From the NCBI GenBank assembly GCA_902786515.1, contig CADADA010000003.1, positions 62,001 through 126,000 of the forward strand: a stretch of DNA of 64,000 nucleotides. The letters run 5' to 3'. The notes beneath the pieces are model-generated. The model was given only the letters and a program-made list of their open reading frames with translations, searched no databases and was not told where the DNA came from. The position numbers and the translations under genes were made by a program. This DNA is from an uncultured Lachnospiraceae bacterium (GTDB taxonomy: Bacteria; Bacillota; Clostridia; Lachnospirales; Lachnospiraceae). Every line of letters starts with the position of its first letter. Positions within the stretch are counted from its first letter, which is position 1. This document shows, piece after piece, positions 15,861 through 24,658 of the stretch.

Positions 15861-17030
15861 ATGAGAAAATATGTATTATTATCCGCTTCGCTTTGTTTGT
15901 CGGCAGCATTGCTGTTTAATCCGGTAATTGCAGGTGCGGATGAAGGAACAGATAAGACGGCAGCAGCCGGAATGAAAGTTGCATTAGATAGTACAGAAAG
16001 TCAGAAAACGAAATCAGAAAATACGACATCTCTGGTTATGGCAGGAATTGCCGTAGCATTTAATAATTATTACTCTGGAAATACAGGAAGCAATGATGCG
16101 ACTCTTGAAGGTATTACGAATATCTTTAAGCATGCACAGGATATACAGGCAGCTGAAGAAAAAGCAGCAAAAGAGGCAGCTGTTCCTGTAGTAGATTGTG
16201 GATACAATGTTTTAGGTGTTGCTAATGTTGAGAATTACCTCAATGTCAGGGAAGAGCCTTCTCTTGACGGTTCAGTTCTTGGAAAACTTCCTATGAATGC
16301 GGGCTGTGAGATATTAGAGACTCTGGACGGATGGTATAAGATTTCATCAGGTGATGTTGAAGGATATGTCAGTGCTGAATTCCTTTTGACAGGTGATGAA
16401 GCAAATAAGAGAGCAGCAGAAGCTATATCAAAGGTTGCAACTGTCAATGCTGACAAGCTTATGGTCAGAGAAGAGCCGAATACAGAGTGTGCTATTCTTA
16501 ACAGGGTTGCAGAAAATGAAGATTTGGAAGTTGAGACGGTATTAGACGGATGGGTTCAGGTAAATGTTGCAAGTACGACAGGTTATGTATGTGCTGATTA
16601 TGTTACGGTGCATGATGCACTTCCAAAGGGCGTAACATTAGAGCAGCTTTCTGAAGCAAATGGTGATTCAGCAGAATCCGTAAATGTTATAGAGTATGCA
16701 AAGCAGTTTTTGGGAAATCCGTATGTATGGGGCGGAACCAGCCTGACAAACGGATGTGACTGTTCAGGATTTACGATGAGAATATTTGAGCACTTCGGAT
16801 ATTCACTCAGCAGAACATCGGGAGCACAGTCTAACAATGGTACCAGAGTGAGCTTATCAGAGATTCAGCCGGGAGATTTGTTATTCTACAGCTACGGTGG
16901 CTCAATCGGACATGTTGCAATATACATCGGCGGCGGTCAGATTATACATGCAAGTACAGAGAGAACAGGAATCTGCATTGGAAATGCATTTTTCATGACT
17001 CCGACATGTGCTACAAGAATTATAGGTTAA
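15861..17030 (+). CDS. Secreted peptidoglycan hydrolase with two SH3 domains and NlpC/P60 domain
   Basis: The protein has about 389 residues from ATG 15861, chosen because AAAGG lies 10 bases upstream; two earlier in-frame ATGs overlap that site. A signal peptide (MRKYVLLSASLCLSAALL...) ends near the AGA before DEG. A Thr/Ser-rich segment follows. Two bacterial SH3 domains lie at about 115-180 (NYLNVREEPSLDGSVLGKL) and 188-250 (KLMVREEPNTECAILNRV). The C-terminal NlpC/P60 domain (about 275-389) has the catalytic cysteine in CDCSGF, the histidine in GHVAIYIG and a third polar residue in IIHAST. Such enzymes cut gamma-D-Glu-DAP bonds in stem peptides. It is monocistronic, with its own promoter and terminator. 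Confidence 0.92.
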   Translation: MRKYVLLSASLCLSAALLFNPVIAGADEGTDKTAAAGMKVALDSTESQKTKSENTTSLVMAGIAVAFNNYYSGNTGSNDATLEGITNIFKHAQDIQAAEEKAAKEAAVPVVDCGYNVLGVANVENYLNVREEPSLDGSVLGKLPMNAGCEILETLDGWYKISSGDVEGYVSAEFLLTGDEANKRAAEAISKVATVNADKLMVREEPNTECAILNRVAENEDLEVETVLDGWVQVNVASTTGYVCADYVTVHDALPKGVTLEQLSEANGDSAESVNVIEYAKQFLGNPYVWGGTSLTNGCDCSGFTMRIFEHFGYSLSRTSGAQSNNGTRVSLSEIQPGDLLFYSYGGSIGHVAIYIGGGQIIHASTERTGICIGNAFFMTPTCATRIIG

Positions 17031-17046
17031 TATTGATAAGAATTAA

Positions 17047-17077
17047 AACGGCAATGTATTTCATTGCCGTTTTGTTT
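17047..17077 (+). terminator. Terminator after the NlpC/P60 gene
   Basis: An 8-bp stem CGGCAATG/CATTGCCG with a TATTT loop is followed by TTTTGTTT. Confidence 0.9.
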
Positions 17078-17095
17078 GATATATAGAAAAATCAC

Positions 17096-17124
17096 TAGAC
17101 AAACACTGATTGTTATGATACAAT
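17096..17124 (+). promoter_or_regulatory. Predicted promoter for rpsO
   Basis: TAGACA (17096-17101) and TACAAT (17119-17124) are separated by 17 bp. About 100 bp of leader follows before the S15 start, including a segment (17150-17190) that may fold; S15 usually represses its own message through its leader, but I cannot assign a specific structure. Confidence 0.6.
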
Positions 17125-17232
17125 TTACTAGGTTTTAAACCAACAGGTTGTCAGCCAATACTCGGATTTAGGGATACTCCAGCCTTTTTCTGAAGTATAT
17201 GGTGTATATATTATATTTTAGGAGGAATTAAA

Positions 17233-17499
17233 ATGATTTCAAAGGAAAAAAAGACAGAGATTATCAAAGCTTATGGTAGAACACCGGAAGATACAGGTTC
17301 TCCGGAAGTTCAGATTGCGATTCTTACAGAGAGAATCAGAGAGCTGACAGAACATTTAAAGGTTCACCAGAAGGATCACCACTCAAGACGTGGAATGCTG
17401 AAGCTGGTAGGTCAGAGACGTGGTTTACTTGCATACCTTAAGAAGACTGATCTTGAAGGATACCGTAAGTTAATCGAAAGATTAGGTTTAAGAAAATAG
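17233..17499 (+). CDS. rpsO: 30S ribosomal protein S15
   Basis: The 88-residue protein has the expected S15 length and motifs: [31 protein letters not shown] and [11 protein letters not shown], which contact 16S rRNA in the central domain. A TAGGAGGAAT site precedes the ATG. It is followed by a strong terminator and then pnp, the usual rpsO-pnp neighbourhood. Confidence 0.98.
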   Translation: MISKEKKTEIIKAYGRTPEDTGSPEVQIAILTERIRELTEHLKVHQKDHHSRRGMLKLVGQRRGLLAYLKKTDLEGYRKLIERLGLRK

Positions 17500-17512
17500 T
17501 AACACTTATACC

Positions 17513-17536
17513 GGGGCGGATTTTTCGCCCCTTTTT
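17513..17536 (+). terminator. Terminator after rpsO
   Basis: A GC-rich stem GGGGCG/CGCCCC with a 7-nt loop (GATTTTT) is followed by TTTTT. Confidence 0.88.
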
Positions 17537-17591
17537 ACTATGCAGGCAGATAATCGGAGAGATTCAGAAGAATGAGTAGAAGACAAATTGA

Positions 17592-17736
17592 CCGGAACAC
17601 TGAAGAGTGCACAAAAGAACTGCGTGTTCTTCAGTGGTTCGGACAGATGCGAATCAATTCGTTTTCTATCAGTCGGATGAAAAATAACAATCAATACTGT
17701 ACAGGCTATATCGGCGTTGTATTATATGCCGTACAG
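17592..17736 (+). promoter_or_regulatory. Structured pnp leader with two long hairpins
   Basis: The 235-bp gap before pnp holds two inverted repeats. The first (17592-17642) pairs CCGGAACACTGAAGA with TCTTCAGTGGTTCGG, with one short internal mismatch, and extends toward a small loop. The second (17697-17736) pairs CTGTACAGGC with GCCGTACAG. In E. coli the pnp leader stem is cut by RNase III and the message is then repressed by PNPase itself. A similar autoregulation here is an inference. No clear promoter is seen between the rpsO terminator and the first hairpin. Confidence 0.6.
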
Positions 17737-17770
17737 CAAAACACAATTACAACGCAGAAATGAGGAAAAT

Positions 17771-19855
17771 ATGTATAAAAGTTATTCAATGGAATTAGCA
17801 GGCAGAACATTAAGAGTGGATGTTGGCAGAGTAGGTGCACAGGCAAACGGCACTGCTTTCATGCATTATGGGGATACAGTGGTATTATCTACGGCTACGG
17901 CATCAGACAAGCCGAGAGACGGAATTGATTTCTTTCCACTGAGTGTTGAGTATGAAGAAAAATTATATGCAGTAGGAAAGATACCGGGCGGATTCAATAA
18001 AAGAGAAGGAAAGGCATCTGAAAATGCAGTTCTTACATCAAGAGTAATCGACAGACCTATGCGTCCGTTGTTCCCAAAGGATTTTAGAAATGATGTTACA
18101 TTGAATAATATGGTTATGTCAGTAGACCCTGAATGCAGACCGGAGCTGGTGGCAATGATTGGTTCAGCCATTGCGACATGTATTTCAGACATACCGTTTG
18201 ACGGACCATGTGCTATGACACAGATGGGTATGATAAATGGTGAGTTTATCGTGAATCCGTCTCAGGAGCAGTGGAATGTCGGAGATTTAAAACTGACGGT
18301 TGCTTCTACCAGAGAAAAAGTTATCATGATTGAAGCGGGAGCAAACGAGATTCCTAATGACAAAATGCTTGAGGCAATTTACAAGTGTCATGATATTAAT
18401 CAGACAATTATCGAGTTTATCGATAAGATTGTAGGTGAGGTCGGCAAGAAAAAGTTTGAATATGAAAGCTGTGCAATTCCTGCAGAAATGTTCGAGGAAA
18501 TGAAGAAAATCGTTACACCTGAAGAGATGGAAGAAGCTGTATTTACAGACGAAAAACAGGTTAGAGAAGAAAACATAAAGAACATTACTGAAAAGTTTGA
18601 AGAAGCATTTGCAGAGAATGAAGAGTGGCTTCCATTGATTGGTGAGGCTGTATATCAATACCAGAAAAAGACTGTCAGAAAGATGATTTTAAAAGACCAT
18701 AAGCGTCCTGACGGAAGAGATATCAAGCAGATCAGACGTCTTGCGGCAGAAGTTGATATTATACCGAGAGTACATGGTTCTGCAATGTTTACACGCGGAC
18801 AGACACAGATTTGTACTGTAACCACGCTTGCACCGTTATCAGAGATTCAGAAAATCGATGGTTTAGATGAAAATATAGTAAGTAAGAGATATATGCATCA
18901 CTATAACTTCCCTTCATATTCAGTTGGAGAGACTAAAGTTTCGAGAGGACCGGGAAGACGTGAGATAGGACATGGAGCTCTTGCAGAAAGAGCATTGGTT
19001 CCTGTAATACCTAGTGAAGAGGAATTCCCATATGCAATCCGTACCGTATCTGAGACATTTGAATCAAACGGTTCTACTTCACAGGCATCGATTTGTGCAT
19101 CAACAATGTCACTTATGGCTGCCGGAGTACCGATTAAGAAACCTGTTGCAGGTATTTCGTGCGGACTTGTTACCGGCGAGACCGATGATGACTACATCGT
19201 TCTTACGGACATTCAGGGTCTGGAAGATTTCTTCGGAGATATGGACTTTAAGGTAGCCGGAACTCATGACGGAATTACGGCAATACAGATGGATATTAAG
19301 ATTCACGGATTAACAAGACCGATTGTGGAAGAAGCAATTCAGAGAACTTTTGAAGCAAGAGAATATATCTTAAATGATGTTATGGCACCATGTATTTCTG
19401 AGCCGAGAAAAGAAGTTGGAGAATTTGCACCTAAGATTTCACAGATTAAGATTGATCCTGCAAAGATTGGTGATGTAGTCGGACAGAAGGGTAAGGTTAT
19501 TAACGCCATAATCGAGCAGACAGACGTTAAGATTGACATTACTGATGACGGATCTGTTTCAGTATGCGGTCAGGATAAGGAAAACATTGCAAAAGCAATT
19601 AAGATGATAGAGACAATCACTACAGATTTTGAAGAAGGACAGATTTTTGAAGGAAAAGTAATAAGCATAAAAGAATTTGGTGCTTTCCTCGAATTTGCAC
19701 CTGGAAAAGAAGGAATGGTTCACATTTCAAAGATATCAAAAGAAAGAATTAACCACGTAGAAGATGTACTTACACTGGGTGACGTAGTGAAAGTAGTATG
19801 CCTTGGAAAAGATAAGATGGGCAGAGTAAGCTTCAGTATAAAAGATGTTAAGTAA
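17771..19855 (+). CDS. pnp: Polyribonucleotide nucleotidyltransferase (PNPase)
   Basis: PNPase is a phosphorolytic 3'-5' exoribonuclease that turns over mRNA. The ATG at 17771 follows GAGGAAAAT and gives the usual MYKSYSMELAGRTLRVDVGR start; the open frame 18 codons further upstream overlaps the leader hairpins and is not used. The 694 residues comprise two RNase PH domains (about 1-225 and 310-540; FTRGQTQ and GPGRREIGHGALAERAL are in the second), a KH domain (about 555-610, with VVGQKGKVINAI) and an S1 domain (about 620-690). It is full length. Confidence 0.97.
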   Translation: MYKSYSMELAGRTLRVDVGRVGAQANGTAFMHYGDTVVLSTATASDKPRDGIDFFPLSVEYEEKLYAVGKIPGGFNKREGKASENAVLTSRVIDRPMRPLFPKDFRNDVTLNNMVMSVDPECRPELVAMIGSAIATCISDIPFDGPCAMTQMGMINGEFIVNPSQEQWNVGDLKLTVASTREKVIMIEAGANEIPNDKMLEAIYKCHDINQTIIEFIDKIVGEVGKKKFEYESCAIPAEMFEEMKKIVTPEEMEEAVFTDEKQVREENIKNITEKFEEAFAENEEWLPLIGEAVYQYQKKTVRKMILKDHKRPDGRDIKQIRRLAAEVDIIPRVHGSAMFTRGQTQICTVTTLAPLSEIQKIDGLDENIVSKRYMHHYNFPSYSVGETKVSRGPGRREIGHGALAERALVPVIPSEEEFPYAIRTVSETFESNGSTSQASICASTMSLMAAGVPIKKPVAGISCGLVTGETDDDYIVLTDIQGLEDFFGDMDFKVAGTHDGITAIQMDIKIHGLTRPIVEEAIQRTFEAREYILNDVMAPCISEPRKEVGEFAPKISQIKIDPAKIGDVVGQKGKVINAIIEQTDVKIDITDDGSVSVCGQDKENIAKAIKMIETITTDFEEGQIFEGKVISIKEFGAFLEFAPGKEGMVHISKISKERINHVEDVLTLGDVVKVVCLGKDKMGRVSFSIKDVK

Positions 19856-19869
19856 AAAGGTGACGTAAA

Positions 19870-21150
19870 ATGAGTAATAAAAGAAATATAGAAACGATTT
19901 GTATTCAGTCAGGATGGCAGCCTAAGAAAGGCGAGCCGAGAGTGCTTCCTATATATCAGAGTACGACATTTAAGTATGAGACAAGCGAGCAGATGGGAAG
20001 ATTATTTGATTTGGAAGATTCAGGATATTTTTATACAAGACTTCAGAATCCTACAAATGACGCAGTTGCGGCAAAGATAACAGAACTTGAAGGAGGAGTG
20101 GCAGGAATGCTTACTTCATCCGGACAGGCTGCAAATTTTTATGCCGTATTCAATATTTGCGAGGCAGGCGATCATATCGTAAGTGCTGCACATATTTACG
20201 GCGGAACATTTAATTTGTTCGGTGTAACCATGAAAAAACTTGGAATTGATGTGACATTCGTTGATCCGGATGCTCCTGCTGAAGAGATAGCAAAGGCATT
20301 TAAGCCAAATACAAAGGCATTATTTGCAGAGACTATATCAAATCCTTCACTCGTAGTACTGGATATTGAGAAGTTTGCTGATATAGCACATTCTCATGGA
20401 GTACCGCTTATAGTTGATAATACGTTTGCAACCCCTGTTAATTGCAGACCGTTTGAGTGGGGTGCCGATATTGTGACACATTCCACTACAAAATACATGG
20501 ACGGGCACGCCATGTCGGTGGGCGGATGTATTGTAGACAGTGGAAATTTTGACTGGAATAAGTATGCCGATAAGTTCAAGGGGCTTACTACACCGGATGA
20601 TTCATATCATGGCATTGTATATACTGAAAAGTTTGGAAAGCTCGCCTATATCACAAAGGCTACTGCACAGCTTATGAGAGACTTAGGTTCAATACAGTCA
20701 CCTCAGAATGCGTTCTTGCTGAACATTGGTTTGGAGACACTGGCATTAAGAATGAAGAAGCATTGTGAAAATGCACAGAAGGTTGCAGAGTATCTGGCTT
20801 CAAATGATAAGGTTGCATGGGTAAATTACTGTGGACTTAAAGATAATAAATATCACGAACTTGCGAAGAAATATATGCCGGACGGAAGCTGTGGAGTAAT
20901 CTCGTTTGGCTTAAAGGGCGGAAGAGAGGAATCCATTAAATTTATGGATAATCTTGAGCTGGCTGCGATTGTTACGCATGTGGCAGATGCAAGAACTTCA
21001 GTGCTTCATCCTGCAAGTCATACACACAGACAGATGACAGACGAACAGTTGTTAGAAGCAGGTGTACAGCCTGATTTAATCAGATTCTCAGTAGGAATTG
21101 AGAATGCAGATGATATTATAGCAGATATTGAACAGGCATTGAACAAATAA
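19870..21150 (+). CDS. metY: O-acetylhomoserine sulfhydrylase (PLP-dependent)
   Basis: The enzyme makes homocysteine directly from O-acetylhomoserine and sulfide. The 426-residue protein belongs to the Cys/Met-metabolism PLP family. Diagnostic blocks are LPIYQSTTFKYETSEQMG, FYTRLQNPTNDAV, the PLP lysine K208 in HSTTKYMDGHAMSVGG, and ASHTHRQMTDEQL near the C-terminus. The length and the HTHRQM-type end fit MetY better than cystathionine gamma-synthase. It starts 14 bp after pnp. No S-box or T-box leader is present, so it may be read through from pnp. Confidence 0.93.
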   Translation: MSNKRNIETICIQSGWQPKKGEPRVLPIYQSTTFKYETSEQMGRLFDLEDSGYFYTRLQNPTNDAVAAKITELEGGVAGMLTSSGQAANFYAVFNICEAGDHIVSAAHIYGGTFNLFGVTMKKLGIDVTFVDPDAPAEEIAKAFKPNTKALFAETISNPSLVVLDIEKFADIAHSHGVPLIVDNTFATPVNCRPFEWGADIVTHSTTKYMDGHAMSVGGCIVDSGNFDWNKYADKFKGLTTPDDSYHGIVYTEKFGKLAYITKATAQLMRDLGSIQSPQNAFLLNIGLETLALRMKKHCENAQKVAEYLASNDKVAWVNYCGLKDNKYHELAKKYMPDGSCGVISFGLKGGREESIKFMDNLELAAIVTHVADARTSVLHPASHTHRQMTDEQLLEAGVQPDLIRFSVGIENADDIIADIEQALNK

Positions 21151-21176
21151 ACTGCCTATATCGGGAATAAAAAAGA

Positions 21177-21212
21177 AAGAGGCGTCACATAATAAGTGTG
21201 GCGCCCTCTTGC
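21177..21212 (+). terminator. Likely terminator after metY
   Basis: An imperfect stem AAGAGGCGTCACA/TGTGGCGCCCTCTT with a short AT-rich loop lies 27 bp after the metY stop. The T-tract is weak (CTTGCTTAT). Confidence 0.55.
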
Positions 21213-21260
21213 TTATAACGAAGTTATCAAAGAATGTACTCTCGGAATGGAGGATTAGTA

Positions 21261-22037
21261 ATGAAATTCAGACCTTGCATTGATATTCACAATGGGAAAG
21301 TAAAACAGATTGTAGGGGGCAGTATAGAAGACAGGGAAAATAGTGCGGTAGAAAATTTTGTTTCAGAAAAAGATGGGAAGTATTTTGCTTCTTTGTATAA
21401 AAAAGACGGATTAACCGGCGGACACATTATACAGCTTAATGCACCTGATTCAGAGTTTTATGACGCTACAAAACAAAATGCAGTGAAAGCATTAGGTGCT
21501 TACAGAAACGGCATGCAGATAGGAGGAGGAATCAGGGCAGAGAATGCACCATGGTACATTGAACAGGGGGCATCCCACGTCATAGTCACTTCATATGTAT
21601 TCCGGAATGGAAAGATTGATTATGATAATTTAAAAAAGATAGTTAGTGCAGTCGGAAAAGAGCATCTGGTACTGGATTTAAGCTGCAGGAAGAAAGATAA
21701 TCATTATATGATAGTTACGGACAGATGGCAGAAATTCACGGAAGTAAAGGTGACAGAAGACACACTTTGTGAATTGTCAGAATACTGTGATGAATTCCTG
21801 ATACATGCAGTAGATGTGGAAGGAAAAGTATCCGGTATCGAGGAAGAACTTGTAAAAATTCTTGGAATATGGGATGGTATTCCGGTCACATATGCAGGCG
21901 GTATCTCCTGTGAAGATGATATTAAAAGATTAGAGGAATATGGTAAAGAAAAGATTGACTTCACAATTGGAAGCGCTCTTGATTTGTTTGGCGGCAAAAT
22001 GTCATATGAAACTGTTGTAAAGAAATACGGTAAGTAA
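21261..22037 (+). CDS. hisA: Eukaryote-type HisA (HIS6-like ProFAR isomerase)
   Basis: The enzyme isomerises ProFAR to PRFAR in histidine synthesis. The 258-residue protein (ATG 21261 behind TGGAGG) closely resembles the yeast HIS6 form rather than typical bacterial HisA. It has CIDIHNGKVKQIVGG at the start, NFVSEKDGKYFASLYK, a GGGI phosphate loop, VIVTSYVF, VLDLSCRKKD, FLIHAVDVEG, and TYAGGI...FTIGSALDLFGG at the end. The catalytic aspartates in CIDIH and AVDVEG are present. No other his gene is nearby. It may have been acquired by transfer; some bacteria are known to use this form. Confidence 0.9.
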   Translation: MKFRPCIDIHNGKVKQIVGGSIEDRENSAVENFVSEKDGKYFASLYKKDGLTGGHIIQLNAPDSEFYDATKQNAVKALGAYRNGMQIGGGIRAENAPWYIEQGASHVIVTSYVFRNGKIDYDNLKKIVSAVGKEHLVLDLSCRKKDNHYMIVTDRWQKFTEVKVTEDTLCELSEYCDEFLIHAVDVEGKVSGIEEELVKILGIWDGIPVTYAGGISCEDDIKRLEEYGKEKIDFTIGSALDLFGGKMSYETVVKKYGK

Positions 22038-22150
22038 AAATAGTGTGTGCGGGAAGAAAAAAACATGCTGTATTAGGGAAAAATGTCGAATTGTGAAGCA
22101 TGTAATGAAAAAATATTATAAAAAATCCACAATAATTTTTGCTTTTTTTC

Positions 22151-22206
22151 TTGCAAAATGTATTAATATGTGTTATTATCGTTACATGGTTTATGGAAAC
22201 GTTACC
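22151..22206 (+). promoter_or_regulatory. mal operon promoter with LacI-family operator
   Basis: TTGCAA (22151-22156) and TATTAT (22174-22179) are separated by 17 bp. Just after the predicted start point lies the near-perfect palindrome GGAAACGTTACC (22195-22206) with the central AACGTT of LacI/GalR operators. The best candidate ligand is the LacI-family protein encoded at 27093, at the end of this operon. CcpA (cre) binding is an alternative. Confidence 0.7.
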
Positions 22207-22261
22207 GAAGGTAGCAGAATGATAACCAAAAAAACTTTCACAAAAAGGAGAGGTTGAATAA

Positions 22262-23656
22262 ATGAAGAAGAAATTATTAAGCTTAACACTTTGTGTAGCT
22301 ATGGCAGCTACAGTATTTGCAGGATGCGGATCAGAGGAATCTGATACAAAGTCAGGAAGCTCAGGAAACAGCGGAAGCAAGACAGAGTCTGACAGCAAAG
22401 ACAGCGGTAGCAGCAGCAGCTCAGACGGATCAGTATACTTCCTTAACTTCAAGCCGGAGGCAGAAGAAGCTTTCAATGAGATAGCTGAGAAGTTTACTGA
22501 AGAAGAAGGAATTGACTGTAAGGTTATTACAGCAGCAGACAATCAGTATGAGTCTAAGTTAAAAGCTGAGATGTCAAAGGATGATGCTCCTACAGCATTC
22601 ATTATTAACGGTCCTATCGGATATAATTCATGGAAAGATTATTGTGCAGATTTAAAAGACACAGATTTATACAACAATCTTGTTGACAAAGATGGTGTAG
22701 TACAGACTGATGAAGGTGTATTCGGTATTCCTCTTGCAACAGAGATGTATGGATTAATCTGTAATAAGTCAATTTTTGCAGATTACTTCGCATTAGACGG
22801 AATTGCTGATACAGGATGCTCTTCTATCGAAGATATCAACAGCTTTGAGAAATTATCAGCAGTTGTAAAAGATATGGACGCTCACAAAGATGACCTTGGT
22901 ATTGCTGGTGTGTTCTCTGAGCCGGCTTTGAATTCAGAGAATAACTGGAGACTCCAGACTCACCTTGCTAACGTACCTATTTACTATGAATATCAGAAAG
23001 ATGGCGTATCTGACAAAGATGAGATCGATTTCTCATTTGGTGATCAGTACAAGGATATTTTAGATTTATATCTTGATTATTCTACAGTTTCAAGAGAAGC
23101 AGCTTCAAGCGGTTCTGTAGATGATGCTATGGCTGAGTTCGCATTAAAAGAGTGTGCTATCGTTCAGAACGGAACATGGGGCTGGGGACAGATTAGCGGA
23201 ACAGACGGAAATGAGGTAGAAGAAGATGATCTTTACTTCATGCCTATCTACATCGGTGCAGACGGTGAAGAAGGACAGGGATTATGTGCAGGTACAGAGA
23301 ACTTCCTTGCTATCAACAGTCAGGCATCTGAGGCAGATCAGGAAGCATCTGTTAAGTTCTTCAACTGGTTATATACAAGCGAGACAGGTAAGAAGTACGT
23401 AAAAGAAGATTTAGGATTTGTTTCTCCATTTGAGGGAGCAGACACACCTGATAACCCGCTTGCTGTACAGGGACTTGATGATGCAGCAAATTCAGATACT
23501 AAGACAGTATCCTGGGTATTCCCTACATTCCCAAGTCAGGCTTGGAAAGATGCTTTAGGTGAAGATTTATTAAGCTATGCTGAAGGCCAGATCGAATGGG
23601 ATGCTGTAATCAGCAATGCTAAAGATATGTGGGCATCTGAGAAATCAGCTTCATAA
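22262..23656 (+). CDS. malE: Sugar (maltodextrin) ABC transporter binding lipoprotein
   Basis: The 464-residue protein has a lipoprotein signal (MKKKLLSLTL...VFAGC) with the acylated cysteine at residue 22. A Ser/Gly/Lys-rich tether of about 30 residues follows, then an extracellular solute-binding domain of the MalE/family-1 type (DLKDTDLYNNLVDKDGVV, NGTWGWGQISG, TSETGKKYVKEDLGF). Aromatic and acidic residues typical of carbohydrate sites are frequent. It is the first gene of the operon with MalF- and MalG-like permeases and a 4-alpha-glucanotransferase, so maltodextrin is the likely substrate. The nearby MalQ is the main support for that substrate. Confidence 0.88.
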   Translation: MKKKLLSLTLCVAMAATVFAGCGSEESDTKSGSSGNSGSKTESDSKDSGSSSSSDGSVYFLNFKPEAEEAFNEIAEKFTEEEGIDCKVITAADNQYESKLKAEMSKDDAPTAFIINGPIGYNSWKDYCADLKDTDLYNNLVDKDGVVQTDEGVFGIPLATEMYGLICNKSIFADYFALDGIADTGCSSIEDINSFEKLSAVVKDMDAHKDDLGIAGVFSEPALNSENNWRLQTHLANVPIYYEYQKDGVSDKDEIDFSFGDQYKDILDLYLDYSTVSREAASSGSVDDAMAEFALKECAIVQNGTWGWGQISGTDGNEVEEDDLYFMPIYIGADGEEGQGLCAGTENFLAINSQASEADQEASVKFFNWLYTSETGKKYVKEDLGFVSPFEGADTPDNPLAVQGLDDAANSDTKTVSWVFPTFPSQAWKDALGEDLLSYAEGQIEWDAVISNAKDMWASEKSAS

Positions 23657-23681
23657 TTGATGCTATTAACTTGATACTTAT

Positions 23682-23749
23682 GTGTTCCCCGTAATGGGGA
23701 ACACGTTAAAAAGTGAGTGGGTTTTTTTAGCTTTACTCACTATTTTTTT
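23682..23749 (+). terminator. Two stem-loops between the binding-protein and permease genes
   Basis: A perfect 9-bp hairpin GTGTTCCCC-GTAAT-GGGGAACAC (23682-23704) is followed by a second, AGTGAGT/ACTCACT (23712-23741), ending in a T-run. Partial termination and protection of the upstream message would give more binding protein than permease, as known for malE-malF in E. coli. Confidence 0.7.
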
Positions 23750-23797
23750 AAAAGATAACAAATAAATGTATTAGACTACAATATAAGAGGTGTATTT

Positions 23798-24658
23798 ATG
23801 AATACGAGATCATATAAAAAGTATTTTCCAATATTTGTATTGCCGACATTGTTATCATTTTCCCTGGCGTTTATTATACCTTTTATAATGGGTGTATACT
23901 TGTCATTCTGTAAATTTAATACAGTAAAGGATGCAAAATGGGTTGGCTTTACAAACTATATTAAAATATTTACTGCAAATGATGCGACATTTGCAACAAG
24001 TTTATTAAGAACCACGAAGTTTACGATACTGGGTGTAATATTTATCAACCTGGGTGCGTTCTTTCTTGCTTATTTCCTTACAAAAAAATTACCGGGAACA
24101 AATATTTTTCGTACAATATTCTTTATGCCTAACTTAATAGGCGGTATTGTATTGGGATATATATGGAAAGAGATTCTTGATACTTTTTGTCAGAAATATC
24201 TGGGACACGTATTTGGTTATAGTGGAGCAAACTATGGATTCTGGGGTTTGATGATTGTTATGGGATGGCAGCTCATGGGCTATATGATGATTATCTATAT
24301 TGCGGGCATTCAGAATATTCCGGAGGATGTAATGGAGGCAGCAAGAATCGACGGAGCAAATTCTGTACAGGTTTTAACAAAGATTACTGTTCCGCTTGTA
24401 ATGCCATCAATTACAATATGTATGTTCTTAACAATATCTAACTTATTTAAGTTGTATGATCAGAACTATGCGTTGAATGGATTCTCTACGAAGACAAACT
24501 TAGTTGCGATGGATATATTTGATACCTTCTATAATCATCAGAGTAACGATTTTGCAGAGGGTATGGGACAGGCAAAAGCTGTTATATTCTTCCTGCTTGT
24601 AGCTGTTATTACTTTTGTACAGCTTTCATTAACAAGAAAGAAGGAGGTAGAGAATTAA
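23798..24658 (+). CDS. malF: Sugar ABC transporter permease, MalF-like
   Basis: The 286-residue integral membrane protein has about six transmembrane segments. The EAA loop, EAARIDGANSVQVLTKITVPLVMP (about residues 180-203), docks the ATPase. It is short for MalF, lacking the large periplasmic insertion of E. coli, which is normal for Gram-positive homologues. An AAGAGGTG site precedes the ATG. The final codon overlaps the start of the next permease (TAATG). No ATPase gene is in the operon, so a shared MsmK-type ATPase elsewhere is presumably used. Confidence 0.9.
   Translation: MNTRSYKKYFPIFVLPTLLSFSLAFIIPFIMGVYLSFCKFNTVKDAKWVGFTNYIKIFTANDATFATSLLRTTKFTILGVIFINLGAFFLAYFLTKKLPGTNIFRTIFFMPNLIGGIVLGYIWKEILDTFCQKYLGHVFGYSGANYGFWGLMIVMGWQLMGYMMIIYIAGIQNIPEDVMEAARIDGANSVQVLTKITVPLVMPSITICMFLTISNLFKLYDQNYALNGFSTKTNLVAMDIFDTFYNHQSNDFAEGMGQAKAVIFFLLVAVITFVQLSLTRKKEVEN

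Noticed and set aside
17572..17763. 63-residue open frame before pnp
   Set aside because: It coincides with two long hairpins, has no ribosome site of note and no recognisable protein features; it is better explained as the pnp leader.
22045..22257. 70-residue open frame before the mal operon
   Set aside because: It covers the promoter and operator of the mal operon, and its composition does not resemble a protein; it has no ribosome site.
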